Below, one piece after another: positions 47,012 through 57,444 of a stretch of DNA of 64,000 nucleotides (positions within the stretch are counted from its first letter, which is position 1; every line of letters starts with the position of its first letter). The translations under genes and the position numbers were made by a program. Source of the stretch: Klenkia soli (GTDB lineage: Bacteria > Actinomycetota > Actinomycetes > Mycobacteriales > Geodermatophilaceae); the NCBI RefSeq assembly GCF_900103975.1, contig NZ_FNIR01000001.1, forward strand, positions 492,376 through 556,375, in the 5' to 3' direction. The notes beneath the pieces were generated by a model that saw only the letters and a program-made list of their open reading frames with translations, was not told the DNA's origin and did no database searches.

Positions 47012-48666
47012 GAGCTGGGTTTCTCCTCGCTGCGGGTCCGGCGGGCGAGGGCCGCCGCGACGTCGTCGGTCAGTGCGGTGAAGCGGGGTGCGGTGTCGGC
47101 GCTGCCACGGGTGAGCGCACCGATGCCGACGACGGTACCCGCGCCGTCGGTGCCGCCGGAGGCGCGCGCGAAGACCCGCTCGCGCCGCAGCAGGAGCATG
47201 CCCAGCAGTCCGACCAGGACGGCGACGGCGGCGCCGAGCACCCAGAGCTGGCCGGGGTCGTGGGACAGCTGCATGGCCGCGAACTCCTTGATGCCGGAGA
47301 ACGTGATCACGGTGCCGTCGTCCAGCGTGGTGGACTCCCCCACCTTGAGGTTCGCCTGGCCGACCTGCTGGAGCGTGCCGCGCTCGAGCTGCGTCTGGTC
47401 GATGGAGTACACGTTCTGCGGCAGGCCGGAGTCCAGGCCCAGGTAGCCCTCGTAGACGAACACGGCGACCTGGGGGTCCAGCGGCCGTGGGTCGATGGAG
47501 GTGAGCAGGCCGCCGGTCACCGACCCGGTGGGGGCGAACAGGCCCTGCAGGGCCAGCTGGGTGTCGGAGCCGGGCACGTCGGGGAACTTGACCGCGCCCT
47601 CGCTGGACATGGTGCGGGTCTCGGTCGGCAGGAACGGGGCCGAGATGTCGGTGAAGGAGTCACCGTTGGCGAAGGTCACGTCGAAGACGGGCGAGAACCC
47701 GTGGCCGGTGACGTACACCCGGTCGCCGTCCACGCGCAGGGGGCTGTTGACCCCGATGGTGGTGTTCCGCGTCGCCGAGCCGGCCAGGCCGTAGTCGATG
47801 TCGGCGGTGAAGGAGGCCGCGGTGAGGTTGTCCTCGTACTGGGCCTGGAAGTCGTCGAGGGTGACGCACAGCGGGGTCATGTCGGCGGGGTCGACGAACG
47901 CGCCCTCGCGGTGGTTGTCGTACTGCTGGAACGTGTTGCAGAACCGTTCGCCCTCGGTGACCAGGATGCTGCCCTCGTAGCCCCAGAGCTTGCCGCCGGC
48001 CAGACCGAGCAGCAGCGCCAGCAGCGCCAGGTGGAACACGACGTTGCCGGTCTCCTTGAGGAAACCCTTCTCCGCCGACAGCTCGGGGCCGTGCTTGCCG
48101 TCGCGGCGGACCACCCGGAACCGGCGGACCCGCAGCTCCTCCTCGACGACGTCCAGCGCGGCGGCGGCGTCCAGGTCGGTGGGCAGCGTGCGGTTGTCGG
48201 GCAGCCGGTGCAGGTGCCGCGGGGCCGGCGGCGGCGCGGCGAACACCGCGCGGCCGTGCTCGATCGCCCGCGGCACGACGCAGCCGATGAGCGAGATGAA
48301 CAGCAGCAGGTAGATCGCGGCGAACCACGGCGAGCTGAAGACGTCGAACAGGTACAGCGCGTCGAAGACCTTCGCCAGGTCGGGGTGGTCGGAGAAGTAG
48401 GCGGTGACCTGGCTCTGCGACAGCGACCGCTGCGGCAGCAGGGAGCCGGGGATGGCGGCGACGGCGAGCAGGAACAGGAGGATCAACGCAGTGCGCATGG
48501 CCGTCAGCGACCGCCACCACCGCGTCAACCGTCGCCCTACGGGCTCCAACCGCCGCCACGTGCCGTGCCCGACCGGCCCTGAGCCCGGCCTGGGCACCTC
48601 GGCGGGAGCCTTCGGCCCCGCACCTCGGTCCCCACCTCGCAGGGCGCCCTCAGCCACGTCCGTCAT
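47008..48666 (-). CDS. resB: cytochrome c biogenesis protein ResB/Ccs1
   Basis: The 552-residue partner of CcsB. After a ~45-residue basic tail come membrane helices (ALILLFLLAVAAIPGSLLPQR, FAAIYLLLFISLIGCVVPR, NVVFHLALLALLLGLAGGK). A large extracytoplasmic domain (~245-480) and a last helix follow. The conserved CVVPR and GSLLPQ signatures identify ResB. It starts 13 bases after ccdA. Confidence 0.94.
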   Translation of the reverse strand: MTDVAEGALRGGDRGAGPKAPAEVPRPGSGPVGHGTWRRLEPVGRRLTRWWRSLTAMRTALILLFLLAVAAIPGSLLPQRSLSQSQVTAYFSDHPDLAKVFDALYLFDVFSSPWFAAIYLLLFISLIGCVVPRAIEHGRAVFAAPPPAPRHLHRLPDNRTLPTDLDAAAALDVVEEELRVRRFRVVRRDGKHGPELSAEKGFLKETGNVVFHLALLALLLGLAGGKLWGYEGSILVTEGERFCNTFQQYDNHREGAFVDPADMTPLCVTLDDFQAQYEDNLTAASFTADIDYGLAGSATRNTTIGVNSPLRVDGDRVYVTGHGFSPVFDVTFANGDSFTDISAPFLPTETRTMSSEGAVKFPDVPGSDTQLALQGLFAPTGSVTGGLLTSIDPRPLDPQVAVFVYEGYLGLDSGLPQNVYSIDQTQLERGTLQQVGQANLKVGESTTLDDGTVITFSGIKEFAAMQLSHDPGQLWVLGAAVAVLVGLLGMLLLRRERVFARASGGTDGAGTVVGIGALTRGSADTAPRFTALTDDVAAALARRTRSEEKPSS

Positions 48667-48679
48667 CGCACGACCCCAC

Positions 48680-49495
48680 TCACAGGAAGAACTCCCCGAA
48701 GCCGGTGGAGGCGAGCCAGGAGCGGAACCAGATCATGCCCTCGCCCCACAGCCCGGTGAGCAGCAGCAGACCCACGACCACCAGCACTGCGCCGCCGAAG
48801 CGGCTGACTGCGGCGGCGTGCCGGCGCAGGAACGTCGTCGCCCCGACCGCCCACCGGGCGCCCAGCGCGACGAGCACGAACGGCACGCCGAGACCCAGGC
48901 AGTAGGCGACGCCGAGCAGCGCGCCGCGCGTGGCGGTGGCCTCGGAGAACGCCAGCGAGTTCACGGCCGACAGCGTCGGACCCAGGCACGGGGTCCAGCC
49001 CAGGCCGAACACCACGCCGAGCAGGGGTGCGCCGGCGAGCCCGGTGGCCGGTCGGATCGACAGCTTCCTGGTGCGCTGCAGGAACGGCAGCCAGCCGAGG
49101 AACCCGAGCCCGACGAGCACGGTGACGCCGCCCATCACGCGGGTGATCTCGTCGTTGTAGACCAGCAGCCACCGGCCCAGGCCACCGAAGGCCGCGCCGA
49201 AGGCGACGAAGACCGCGGTGAAGCCGAGCACGAACAGCAGCGCACCGGTGACCATGCGGCCCCGCGGGGGCCGCTCGTCGGCGCGGACGGCGGTCGCCAC
49301 CGCGCCGTCGCCGACCGGCTGCGGGGCGCGGGTGCCGGTGCCGGTGCCGACCAGACCGGTGACGTAGGACAGGTAGCCGGGGACCAGGGGCAACACGCAG
49401 GGCGAGGCGAAGCTGATGAGCCCGACCAGCGCGGCGACCGCGGCGGCGACCAGGAACGGGCCGTCGAGCACCAGCTGCCGGAACGTCTCCCCCAC
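48680..49495 (-). CDS. ccdA: thiol-disulfide electron carrier CcdA
   Basis: A 271-residue membrane protein of six helices that carries electrons from cytoplasmic thioredoxin to the outer thioredoxin-like protein. The redox cysteines are in FASPCVLPLVPGYL and GLGWTPCLGPTL. It lies two bases after resA, its likely partner, in the cytochrome c maturation block. Confidence 0.95.
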   Translation of the reverse strand: MGETFRQLVLDGPFLVAAAVAALVGLISFASPCVLPLVPGYLSYVTGLVGTGTGTRAPQPVGDGAVATAVRADERPPRGRMVTGALLFVLGFTAVFVAFGAAFGGLGRWLLVYNDEITRVMGGVTVLVGLGFLGWLPFLQRTRKLSIRPATGLAGAPLLGVVFGLGWTPCLGPTLSAVNSLAFSEATATRGALLGVAYCLGLGVPFVLVALGARWAVGATTFLRRHAAAVSRFGGAVLVVVGLLLLTGLWGEGMIWFRSWLASTGFGEFFL

Positions 49496-49497
49496 GG

Positions 49498-50067
49498 TCA
49501 GTCCTCCTCGAGCAGCAGGTCGAGGGTGGAGCGCAGGTCGTCCTGGCGCACCTCACCGGTGTAGACGGCCGCCACGCGCCCCTCGCGGTCCAGCACGATC
49601 GTCGAGGGGATGGCGGTGGCCGGGTAGTCGCGGAAGGCCAGCGCGACCTCGCCGGCCGGGTCGAACAACGACGGGAAGGTGATGCCCTGGTTGGTCACGA
49701 ACGCCTGGGCCAGCTGCTCCTGGTCCTTGACGTTGAGCCCGAGGAACTGCACGCCCCGGTCGCCGACCTCGTCGTACACCTGCTGGAACTGCGGGGTCTC
49801 GACCCGGCAGGGGGCGCACCACGACCCCCAGAAGTTGAGCACCGCGACGTCGCCGGACAGCTCGGTCGAGCTCCAGGCGCCCCCGCCCAGCAGCGTCCCG
49901 GAGAACTCCGGCGCCGAGGCCCGCTCGGCCTGGTCGATGACCTCGCCCGCGGGGGTGCCGGCCACGAACCGGAACTCGCCGCCGTTGTTGACGTCGACCT
50001 GGTCGGCACCGGTCGAGCACCCGGCCACGGCGAGGACGGCGACCACCGCGACGAGCAGCTTCCTCAT
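49498..50067 (-). CDS. resA: TlpA/ResA-type thioredoxin-fold lipoprotein
   Basis: A 189-residue exported protein with lipobox VAGC (Cys17) and a thioredoxin fold. The active site is WGSWCAPCRVE (Cys84, Cys87) and the cis-proline segment is AIPSTIVLDREG. It should reduce the CxxCH cysteines of apocytochrome c so heme can be attached. The ATG at 50067 overlaps the preceding phosphatase gene as ATGA. Confidence 0.93.
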   Translation of the reverse strand: MRKLLVAVVAVLAVAGCSTGADQVDVNNGGEFRFVAGTPAGEVIDQAERASAPEFSGTLLGGGAWSSTELSGDVAVLNFWGSWCAPCRVETPQFQQVYDEVGDRGVQFLGLNVKDQEQLAQAFVTNQGITFPSLFDPAGEVALAFRDYPATAIPSTIVLDREGRVAAVYTGEVRQDDLRSTLDLLLEED

Positions 50068-50705
50068 GCCCCGCCCACCGCGCCCTTCCCGGCCGGCCCG
50101 GCGGGCTCGGCGTAGTCGACGCGCACGAGCTCGTCGCCGGCCCAGGTCAGCGACGTGACGCTGGCCAGGCCGCACTGCCGCTTGCGGGGGTCGTGCAGGT
50201 AGCTGCGGCCCTCGACGGTCAGCCGCAGGGTCCAGATCGGCAGCTGGTGGCTGACGCAGACGGCCGCCGAGCCGCGGGCGGCGTCGCGGGCGGTGTGCAC
50301 CGCGCCGAGCATGCGGGCGGCGATCTCCTTGTAGGGCTCGCCCCACGAGGGCGTGAACGGGTTGCGCAGCCGCCACCAGTTCGCCGGGTGCTTGAGCGCG
50401 CCGTCCCCGACCCCGAAGGTCTGGCCCTCGAACTGGTTCCCGGCCTCGATCAACCGGTCGTCGGTGGCGATCTCGAGACCCAGCACCTCGGCGATGGGGG
50501 CCGCGGTCTCCTGGGCGCGCTGCAGCGGGGAGGCGACCAGGTGGGTGATCGGCCGGTGCTGGTCGAACCACCCGGCCGCGGCGCGGGCCATGCCGTGCCC
50601 GGCCTCGGAGAGGTGGAACCCGGGCAGCCGGCCGTAGAGCACGCCGGTGGGGTTGAACACCTCGCCGTGCCGCATCACGTGCACGGTGGTCAGCTCGGCG
50701 GTCAC
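50064..50705 (-). CDS. histidine phosphatase (phosphoglycerate mutase-like) family protein
   Basis: A 213-residue protein with the catalytic motif [12 protein letters not shown], the second-site [10 protein letters not shown], and the C-terminal catalytic His in [10 protein letters not shown]. Members include cofactor-dependent mutases and broad phosphatases; the substrate here is not known. It lies inside the heme and cytochrome operon with overlaps on both sides (GTGA at its start, ATGA at its end). That suggests a housekeeping link, but no specific role is visible. Confidence 0.88.
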   Translation of the reverse strand: MTAELTTVHVMRHGEVFNPTGVLYGRLPGFHLSEAGHGMARAAAGWFDQHRPITHLVASPLQRAQETAAPIAEVLGLEIATDDRLIEAGNQFEGQTFGVGDGALKHPANWWRLRNPFTPSWGEPYKEIAARMLGAVHTARDAARGSAAVCVSHQLPIWTLRLTVEGRSYLHDPRKRQCGLASVTSLTWAGDELVRVDYAEPAGPAGKGAVGGA

Positions 50706-52057
50706 GGCTGCAGCGCCTGGGCGTCGTGCGAGACCGCGGGGGCGGTACCGGGGACGGCGGCCGCGGCGGCCCGGGCGGCGGCCGGCAGCGCGTCGAGCAC
50801 GTGCTGCACGGCCTCGTCGTCCATCGCGGCGTTGACGAACCAGGACTCGAACGCCGACGGGGGCAGGTAGACCCCGGCGGCCAGCATGGAGTGGAAGAAC
50901 GCGGTGTGCCGGGCGGTCTCCTGGGTGCGGGCGTCGTCGTAGTCGCGCACCACCCGGCCGTCGGGCACGAAGAACACCGAGAACATCGACCCGGCCGACT
51001 GCAGCCGGTGCGCGACCCCGGCCCCGGTCAGCGCGTCGGACACCGCGGCCGACAGCACCCCGGCGACGGCGTCGCAGCGGGCGTAGACCTCGTCGGTGCA
51101 CAGCCGCAGCGTGGTCAGCCCGGCGGCGACGGCCACGGGGTTCCCGGCGAGGGTGCCCGCCTGGTACACCGGCCCGAGCGGGGCCAGCTGCTGCATGAGC
51201 TCGCGGCGGCCGCCGAAGGCCGCGGCCGGCAGCCCGCCGCCCATCACCTTGCCGAAGGTGACCAGGTCGGCGTCGTAGTGCTCGTGCCCCCGCCAGCCCG
51301 AGCGGGACACCCGGAAACCGGTCATGACCTCGTCGACCACCAGCAGCGCACCGTGCGCGGCGGTGATCCGGCGGAGCTCGGCGTTGAAGCCCTCCAGCGG
51401 CGGGACGACGCCCATGTTGCCGGCGGCGGCCTCGGTGATGACGCAGGCGATCTCGCCGCCGCGCTCGGCGAACACGGCCTCGACCGCGGCGACGTCGTTG
51501 TAGGGCAGGACGACGGTGTCGGCGGCCGCACCGGTGGTCACGCCGGGGGTGTCGGGCAGGCCGAGGGTGGCGACGCCGGAGCCGGCCGCGGCCAGCAGCG
51601 CGTCGACGTGGCCGTGGTAGCAGCCGGCGAACTTGACCACGACCGCCCGGCCGGTGGCGCCGCGGGCCAGCCGGATGGCCGAGAGCACCGCCTCGGTGCC
51701 GGAGTTGACCAGCCGCACCTGCTCGACGCCGGCCCGCTGGACGATCTCGCCGGCCAGGTCGACCTCGCCGGCCGTGGGCGTGCCGAAGGAGAACCCGCGG
51801 GTGGCCGCCCCGGTCACCGCCGCGACGACCTCGGGGTGCGCGTGGCCCAGGATCATCGGGCCCCAGGAGCTGACCAGGTCGACGTAGCGCCGGCCGTCGA
51901 CGTCGGTGATCCAGGGGCCGGCGCCCGACGCCATGAAGCGCGGGGTGCCCCCGACGGCGCGGAAGGCGCGCACCGGTGAGTTGACCCCGCCCGGGGTCAC
52001 CGCGGCGGCGCGCTCGAACAGGTCGGCCGAGGCCGGGGCGTCGTACGGGTAGGTCAC
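50702..52057 (-). CDS. hemL: glutamate-1-semialdehyde 2,1-aminomutase
   Basis: Makes 5-aminolevulinate in the C5 heme pathway, the step after HemA. The 451-residue fold type I enzyme has [53 protein letters not shown] and the cofactor lysine in [19 protein letters not shown]-type sequence ([13 protein letters not shown]) follows. The GTG start overlaps the DUF3093-like gene. Confidence 0.96.
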   Translation of the reverse strand: MTYPYDAPASADLFERAAAVTPGGVNSPVRAFRAVGGTPRFMASGAGPWITDVDGRRYVDLVSSWGPMILGHAHPEVVAAVTGAATRGFSFGTPTAGEVDLAGEIVQRAGVEQVRLVNSGTEAVLSAIRLARGATGRAVVVKFAGCYHGHVDALLAAAGSGVATLGLPDTPGVTTGAAADTVVLPYNDVAAVEAVFAERGGEIACVITEAAAGNMGVVPPLEGFNAELRRITAAHGALLVVDEVMTGFRVSRSGWRGHEHYDADLVTFGKVMGGGLPAAAFGGRRELMQQLAPLGPVYQAGTLAGNPVAVAAGLTTLRLCTDEVYARCDAVAGVLSAAVSDALTGAGVAHRLQSAGSMFSVFFVPDGRVVRDYDDARTQETARHTAFFHSMLAAGVYLPPSAFESWFVNAAMDDEAVQHVLDALPAAARAAAAAVPGTAPAVSHDAQALQP

Positions 52058-52539
52058 GGCTCCACTGTCCCAGGCCGCTCGTCGGTGCCGGCGGCCCCCG
52101 TCAGAGCTGTGCGCAGGGCAGCGGTGAGCTGTGCGGGCCGACGGGTGGGCACGAGCACCGTCGTCCCGTCCGTGCGGCGCAGCGGGAGGCCCACCCGGCC
52201 CCGCGGGACGTCGGCCCCGCCGCCCAGCACGGGGGCGCCGACGTCCACGCCGACCTCGCCGTCCAGGGAGGCTGGGTCGATGTCGGCCAGCGGCAGCCGC
52301 TCGCGGCCCACGACCAGGCCGGCGTCGTCGCCGCGCTCGGCGACGGTGACGGTCCAGACGCGGTTGGCCGACACGGTGCCGGTGGCGACGATGCCGAGCA
52401 CGACGACGACGGCGACCACCCACACCAGCAGCGGCACGTCGGCGCCGGGCAGCAGGACGTCCGCGACCGCCAGCAGCGCGAGGACCCCGGCGATGCCCCA
52501 GAAGGGCCGCCAGGAGCCACCGCGCTCGACGTAGCTCAC
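52054..52539 (-). CDS. DUF3093-like two-helix membrane protein
   Basis: A 161-residue protein with two N-terminal membrane helices ([37 protein letters not shown]). A soluble domain follows, with [11 protein letters not shown] and a closing [16 protein letters not shown]. The layout resembles DUF3093 as I recall it, but similarity is moderate. It lies between hemB (7-base gap) and hemL (4-base overlap), so it is probably co-expressed with heme synthesis. Function unknown. Confidence 0.62.
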   Translation of the reverse strand: MSYVERGGSWRPFWGIAGVLALLAVADVLLPGADVPLLVWVVAVVVVLGIVATGTVSANRVWTVTVAERGDDAGLVVGRERLPLADIDPASLDGEVGVDVGAPVLGGGADVPRGRVGLPLRRTDGTTVLVPTRRPAQLTAALRTALTGAAGTDERPGTVEP

Positions 52540-52546
52540 CGGTGGG

Positions 52547-53536
52547 TCACCGGACCCAGCCGGCCGCCTCGACCGCCCAGTAGGTGAGCACCGTGCCGGC
52601 CCCGGCCCGGCGGATGGCGGTGAGCGTCTCGAGGATCGCCCGCCGCCGGTCGAGCATGCCGCGCTCGGCGGCCGCCTCGACCATCGCGTACTCACCGCTC
52701 ACCTGGTACGCGCTGACCGGGACGTCGACGGCGTCGGCGACCTGGCGCACGATGTCCAGGTAGGGCAGCGCCGGCTTGACCATGACGGCGTCGGCACCCT
52801 CGGCGAGGTCCTGGGCCACCTCGCGCAGCGCCTCGGCGGCGTTGGGCGGGTCCATCTGGTAGGTCGAGCGGTCGCCGAACTGCGGGGCGCCCTCGGCGGC
52901 CTCGCGGAACGGGCCGTAGAAGCCCGAGGCGTACTTGGCGGCGTAGGCCAGGATCGGCACCTCGGTGAAGGCAGCGGAGTCCAGCCCGGCCCGTATGGCG
53001 GCGACCTGGCCGTCCATCATCCCGCTGGGGGCCACCAGGTGGGCACCGGCCTGCGCCTGGGCGATCGCGACTGCGGCGTACCGGTCGAGCGTGGGGTCGT
53101 TGTCCACGACCCCGGCCGGGGTGACCACGCCGCAGTGGCCGTGGTCGGTGTACTCGCACAGGCACAGGTCGGCCATGAGCACGAGCTCGTCGCCCAGATC
53201 CGACCGGAGCCGGCGCAACGCCTCGTTGACGATGCCGTCGGCGGCGTCGGCCTGCGAGCCCACGGCGTCCTTCTCGGCGGGGATGCCGAAGAGCATCAGC
53301 CCGCCGATGCCGGCCTCGGCCGCCTCGTGGGCGGCCTTGCGCAGCGAGTCGAGCGAGTGCTGGACGACGCCGGGCATCGAGGAGATCGGCACCGGCTCGG
53401 TGATGTCCTGCTTGACGAACACCGGCAGCACGAAGTCGGCGGGGGCCAGCCGGGTCTGCGCGGTCAGCCGGCGCATGGCCGGCGTCGAGCGCAGCCGCCG
53501 TCCCCGCGCGAACCCCGGGCTGGCCCCCCCTGTCAT
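52547..53536 (-). CDS. hemB: porphobilinogen synthase (delta-aminolevulinic acid dehydratase)
   Basis: Condenses two 5-aminolevulinates into porphobilinogen. The 329-residue sequence has LPVFVKQ, the zinc-type cysteine cluster DLCLCEYTDHGHCG, and Schiff-base lysines in YAAKYASGFYGPFRE and VMVKPALPYLD. The cysteines indicate a zinc rather than a purely magnesium enzyme. The ATG at 53536 forms an ATGA overlap with hemD. Confidence 0.96.
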   Translation of the reverse strand: MTGGASPGFARGRRLRSTPAMRRLTAQTRLAPADFVLPVFVKQDITEPVPISSMPGVVQHSLDSLRKAAHEAAEAGIGGLMLFGIPAEKDAVGSQADAADGIVNEALRRLRSDLGDELVLMADLCLCEYTDHGHCGVVTPAGVVDNDPTLDRYAAVAIAQAQAGAHLVAPSGMMDGQVAAIRAGLDSAAFTEVPILAYAAKYASGFYGPFREAAEGAPQFGDRSTYQMDPPNAAEALREVAQDLAEGADAVMVKPALPYLDIVRQVADAVDVPVSAYQVSGEYAMVEAAAERGMLDRRRAILETLTAIRRAGAGTVLTYWAVEAAGWVR

Positions 53537-55074
53537 TCGGCCGAGCCCTCGGCCTCGGCGCGGCGGGCCTCGGCGAACGCGGCGAGCGCGTCCACCAGCG
53601 GGCCGACCGCGGCGGTCTCGGGCTGGACGTCGACCCGCAGGCCGAACTCGGTGGCGCTGGCCGCGGTGGCCGGGCCGATCACCGAGACGACGGTGCGGGC
53701 GTGCGGCTTGCCGGCGATGCCGACCAGGTTGCGCACGGTCGAGGACGACGTGAAGCAGACGGCGTCGAAGCCGCCGCCCTTGATGGCCTCGCGCACGGCG
53801 GCGGCCGGCGGGGCCGCGCGGACGGTGCGGTAGGCGGTGACGTCGTCGACCTCCCAGCCGCGGTCCTTCAGGCCCGCGGTGAGGGTCTCGGTGGCGATGT
53901 CGGCGCGGGGCAGCAGCACCCGGTCGATCGGGTCGAACACGTCGTCGTAGGGCGGGAAGTCCACGAGCAGGCCCTCGGAGGACTGGTCGCCCGAGGGCAC
54001 CAGCTCCGGGACGATGCCGAACTCGCGCACGGCCTGCGCGGTCTGCTCGCCGACGCAGGCGACCTTGACGCCGGCGAACGCGCGGGCGTCCAGGCCCAGC
54101 TCGGTGAACTTCTCGCGGACGGCGCGCACGGCGTTGGTGGAGGTGAAGATGATCCAGCCGTAGCGGCCGGTGACCAGGCCCTTCACGGCGCGGTCCATCT
54201 GGGCGGGGCTGCGCGGGGGCTCGACGGCGATGGTGGGGACCTCGACCGGCACGGCGCCGTAGGCGCGCAGCCGCTCGCTCATGTCGCCGGCCTGCTCCTT
54301 GGTGCGGGGCACCAGCACGCGCCAGCCGAACAGCGGGCGGGACTCCCACCAGCCGAGCTTGGCGCGCTTGTCCACGACCGAGCCGACGGTGACGACGACG
54401 GAGCCGGTCAGCGACTCGGTGCCGGCGTCCTTCTCGGCGACGGCGCCCAGCTTGGCGGCCACGCTGCGCTGCGAGGTGCCGGTGCCGTCGGCGGTGACCA
54501 GGATCGGGGTCGAGGCGGACAGCCCGCCCTCGACCAGGCCCGCGGCGACGGCCGGCAGGCCCTCGGCGTGCACCTGCAGGACCAGCGGGCTGCCGGTGCC
54601 CAGGGCGGCGGCGGCCAGGGCGCCGAGGTCGACGGGCTCCTCGCCGCGCAGGTCGGCCTGCACCGAGCCCGCGCCGATCGCGACACCGGCGTAGGCCGGG
54701 ACGGCGGTGCCGACGGCCACCCCGGGGACGACGTCGAAGGGCACGCTGGTGCGGGTGACCGCGAGGGTCTCCTTGACCACGGCGTCGGTGGTGAACGGGT
54801 CACCGGCGACCAGCCGGACGACGACCGAGCCGTTCTTGGCAGCGGCCACGGCAGTCTTGGCCACCTCGGCCGGCTCACCGGTGACGACGGTCAGCTCGAG
54901 GTCGGGGTGCACCTCGCGGACCGCGTCGGTCAGCGGCGACGGGACGCCGGCGTCGGCCAGCACCAGGTCGGCGGCGGCCAGCGCGTCGGCGGCGCGGGTC
55001 GTCAGCAACCCGGGGTCGCCGGGGCCGGCGCCGACGAAGACGACTCGGCCGGTCTGCTTGCGTGAGCGCGTCAT
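53533..55074 (-). CDS. hemD: uroporphyrinogen-III synthase fused to a methyltransferase-like domain
   Basis: A 513-residue fusion. Residues 1-~245 are SUMT/CobA-like (VVFVGAGPGDPGLLT), but the usual RLKGGDPF reads VRLVAGDPF and later methyltransferase motifs are poorly kept. Methylation activity is therefore doubtful. Residues ~255-500 are a full HemD domain (VLVPRTKEQAGDMSERLRAYGA, IIFTSTNAVRAV, CVGEQTAQAV, VCFTSSSTVRNLVG). It closes the tetrapyrrole ring for heme. The same fusion is usual in actinobacteria. It begins 76 bases after hemC, the only real gap in the run. Confidence 0.93.
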   Translation of the reverse strand: MTRSRKQTGRVVFVGAGPGDPGLLTTRAADALAAADLVLADAGVPSPLTDAVREVHPDLELTVVTGEPAEVAKTAVAAAKNGSVVVRLVAGDPFTTDAVVKETLAVTRTSVPFDVVPGVAVGTAVPAYAGVAIGAGSVQADLRGEEPVDLGALAAAALGTGSPLVLQVHAEGLPAVAAGLVEGGLSASTPILVTADGTGTSQRSVAAKLGAVAEKDAGTESLTGSVVVTVGSVVDKRAKLGWWESRPLFGWRVLVPRTKEQAGDMSERLRAYGAVPVEVPTIAVEPPRSPAQMDRAVKGLVTGRYGWIIFTSTNAVRAVREKFTELGLDARAFAGVKVACVGEQTAQAVREFGIVPELVPSGDQSSEGLLVDFPPYDDVFDPIDRVLLPRADIATETLTAGLKDRGWEVDDVTAYRTVRAAPPAAAVREAIKGGGFDAVCFTSSSTVRNLVGIAGKPHARTVVSVIGPATAASATEFGLRVDVQPETAAVGPLVDALAAFAEARRAEAEGSAE

Positions 55075-55091
55075 CGCGTGCTCTCCATCTC

Positions 55092-55110
55092 CGACCCCGG
55101 GGTGGGGTCG
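55092..55110 (-). terminator. stem-loop in the hemC-hemD gap
   Basis: CGACCCC (55092-55098) and GGGGTCG (55104-55110) form a 7-pair stem with a GGGGT loop, between the hemC stop and the hemD start. It may be a partial terminator or an RNA-stability element dividing the operon. Confidence 0.35.
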
Positions 55111-55150
55111 CTTGCGGTCGGGCTGGGGGTCTGGGGGGTCGTGCTGGGGT

Positions 55151-56080
55151 TCACCGGCTGGCCGCCATCAGGGCGGCCGCACCGCGGTCGAGCAGCTCGG
55201 CGGCGAGCTCGCGGCCCAACCGGGCTGCGTCGGTCGCCGGCCCGGACGTCGAGCCGCGGACGGCGTCGCTGCCGTCGATCGCGGTGACCGAGGCCCGGAG
55301 GTAGAGCTCGTCCGCGCCGTCCTCGCCCTCGCCGATCTCGGCGTGGGCGGCGACGGGCGCACTGCACCCGGCCTCCAGGGTGGCCAGGACCGTGCGCTCG
55401 GCCGCGACGCAGGCGCGGGCACCGGCGTCGTCGAGGGCCGCCAGCAGCGACCGGGTGACGTCGTCGTCGCTCCGGCACTCCACGGCCAGGGCACCCTGCG
55501 CGGGGGCGGGGAGCACCTGGAGCGGGTCGAGCACCTCGGTGACGGCGTCCAGCCGGCCGAGGCGGGCCAATCCTGCCCGGGCGAGCACCACCGCGTCCAA
55601 TTCGCCCGAGGTCACCTTCCCCATCCGGGTGTCGACGTTGCCCCGGATCGGCACCACCTCGAGGCCCAGGCCCAGGGCCCGCAGCTGCGCCACGCGGCGC
55701 GGTGCACCGGTGCCGACGGTGGCCCCGGCGGGGAGCTCACCCAGGCTCAGGCCGTCGCGGGCCACGAGCGCGTCGCGGGGGTCCTCGCGCGGCGGCACCG
55801 CGGCGATCACCAGGCCGGGCTCGTCGGCGGTGGGCAGGTCCTTGTAGCTGTGCACGGCGACGTCGACCGTGCCCGCGTGCAGGGCGTCGCGCAGCGCGCT
55901 GACGAACACGCCGGTACCGCCGAGCTGGCTGATCGCCGCCGCGGACCGGTCGCCGTCGGTGGTGATGTGCACCAGCTCGACCGGGCGCCCGCAGGCCGCG
56001 GTGATGGCCTCGGCGACGTGCCCGGACTGGGTGAGGGCCAGCTCGCTGCGCCGAGTGCCCAGCCGGATCGGCCCGCTCAC
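55151..56080 (-). CDS. hemC: porphobilinogen deaminase (hydroxymethylbilane synthase)
   Basis: Polymerises four porphobilinogens. The 309-residue protein shows [49 protein letters not shown] and the dipyrromethane cofactor cysteine (Cys239) in [11 protein letters not shown]. The GTG start overlaps the hemA stop as GTGA. Confidence 0.96.
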   Translation of the reverse strand: MSGPIRLGTRRSELALTQSGHVAEAITAACGRPVELVHITTDGDRSAAAISQLGGTGVFVSALRDALHAGTVDVAVHSYKDLPTADEPGLVIAAVPPREDPRDALVARDGLSLGELPAGATVGTGAPRRVAQLRALGLGLEVVPIRGNVDTRMGKVTSGELDAVVLARAGLARLGRLDAVTEVLDPLQVLPAPAQGALAVECRSDDDVTRSLLAALDDAGARACVAAERTVLATLEAGCSAPVAAHAEIGEGEDGADELYLRASVTAIDGSDAVRGSTSGPATDAARLGRELAAELLDRGAAALMAASR

Positions 56081-57444
56081 GAGGCGTCCCGGTCGGGCAG
56101 CTGGTCCAGGGTGGTGGAGGCGGTGGCGTCGACGGTCACGGCGTCGGACAGCACGGTGGTGTCGGCGTCCAGACCCAGGCCGAAGAGCGCACGCAGCGCG
56201 TCGGCGTAGTCGGTGCCGCCCGGGGCGCTGGCCAGCTCCTTCACCCGCACGGTGGGCTCGTGCAGGAGCTTGTCCACGACCCGGCGCACGGTGCGGGCGA
56301 TCTCGGAGCGGGCCCGCGCGTCGAGGTCGGGCAACCGGGTGGACAGCCGCAGCAGCTCGGCGTCGACGACCACCGCGGCCTGGCTGCGGAGCGCGGAGAC
56401 GGTGGGGGCCACCGCGGCGGCCTGCCGCTCGGCGCGCAGCAGCGAGGTCTCGAGCTCGACCAGGGCGTGCGCCGCGGCGATGTCGTCGGCGGCCACCGAC
56501 CCGGCCACGGGCTCACCGGGGTGGGCCGCGCGCTCGCCCTGCAGCATCGCCAGGTCGACCACGTGCACGCCGGGCAGGGTGCCGACGGCGGCGTCGACGT
56601 CGCGGGGCAGGGCCAGGTCGACCACGACCAGCGGACGGTCGCGCCCGACCATCGCGGCGGTGACGACGTCCGTGCCGATCACCGTGCCGGTCGCGCCGGT
56701 GCAGGTGACCAGGACGTCGGCGGCGGCCAGCTCGACGCCCAGCTGCTCGAGGTCGACGGCGCGGCCGCCCAGGGACTCGGCCAGCCGGGTCGCGGTGCCC
56801 GGCGTCCGGCTGGTCACGGTGACGGCGGCACCCCGGCGGGCGAGGGTGGTGGCGGCCAGCGCGCCCATCGACCCGGCGCCGACGACGAGCACGGGCCGGC
56901 CGGCGAGGTCGCCGATCCGGTCGGTGACCCGGTCGAGGGCGACCGACACCAGCGAGGCGCCGGCCCGGTCGATGCCGGTCTCGCTGTGCACGCGCTTGCC
57001 CACCCGCAGCGCCCGCTGGGTGATCGGGTGCAGCTCGCGGCCGATCGTGCCCTCGGCCTGGGCGAGGGCGTAGGCCGCGCGCAGCTGGCCCAGCACCTGG
57101 GTCTCGCCGACGACCATGGAGTCCAGCCCGGCCGCGACGGTGCACAGGTGACCGATGGCCTGGTCCTCGTAGTGCACGGTGACGTAGGGCGAGAGGTCCT
57201 CGACGCCGGTGCCGGCGTGCCGGGCCAGCACCCGGCTGACGTCGGTGACGCCGCCGTGGAAGCGGTCGACCTCGGCGAAGATCTCGACCCGGTTGCAGGT
57301 GGCCAGCACCAGCGCCTCGGAGACGTGCTCGCTGTCCAGCAGCTCGTGCAGGGTCTTGACGGTGTCGTCACCGCTCATGGCGACCTGCTCGAGCAGCGTG
57401 ACCGGCGCGGTCTGGTGGCTGATGCCCACGGCGAGGAGGCTCAT
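56077..57444 (-). CDS. hemA: glutamyl-tRNA reductase
   Basis: First step of the C5 heme pathway, reducing glutamyl-tRNA with NADPH. The 455-residue protein has the N-terminal [13 protein letters not shown], catalytic Cys50 in [17 protein letters not shown], the NADPH site [17 protein letters not shown] and a C-terminal dimerisation region. It overlaps rex by four bases (ATGA), so heme synthesis is directly tied to Rex expression, as in Streptomyces rex-hemACD. Confidence 0.96.
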   Translation of the reverse strand: MSLLAVGISHQTAPVTLLEQVAMSGDDTVKTLHELLDSEHVSEALVLATCNRVEIFAEVDRFHGGVTDVSRVLARHAGTGVEDLSPYVTVHYEDQAIGHLCTVAAGLDSMVVGETQVLGQLRAAYALAQAEGTIGRELHPITQRALRVGKRVHSETGIDRAGASLVSVALDRVTDRIGDLAGRPVLVVGAGSMGALAATTLARRGAAVTVTSRTPGTATRLAESLGGRAVDLEQLGVELAAADVLVTCTGATGTVIGTDVVTAAMVGRDRPLVVVDLALPRDVDAAVGTLPGVHVVDLAMLQGERAAHPGEPVAGSVAADDIAAAHALVELETSLLRAERQAAAVAPTVSALRSQAAVVVDAELLRLSTRLPDLDARARSEIARTVRRVVDKLLHEPTVRVKELASAPGGTDYADALRALFGLGLDADTTVLSDAVTVDATASTTLDQLPDRDAS

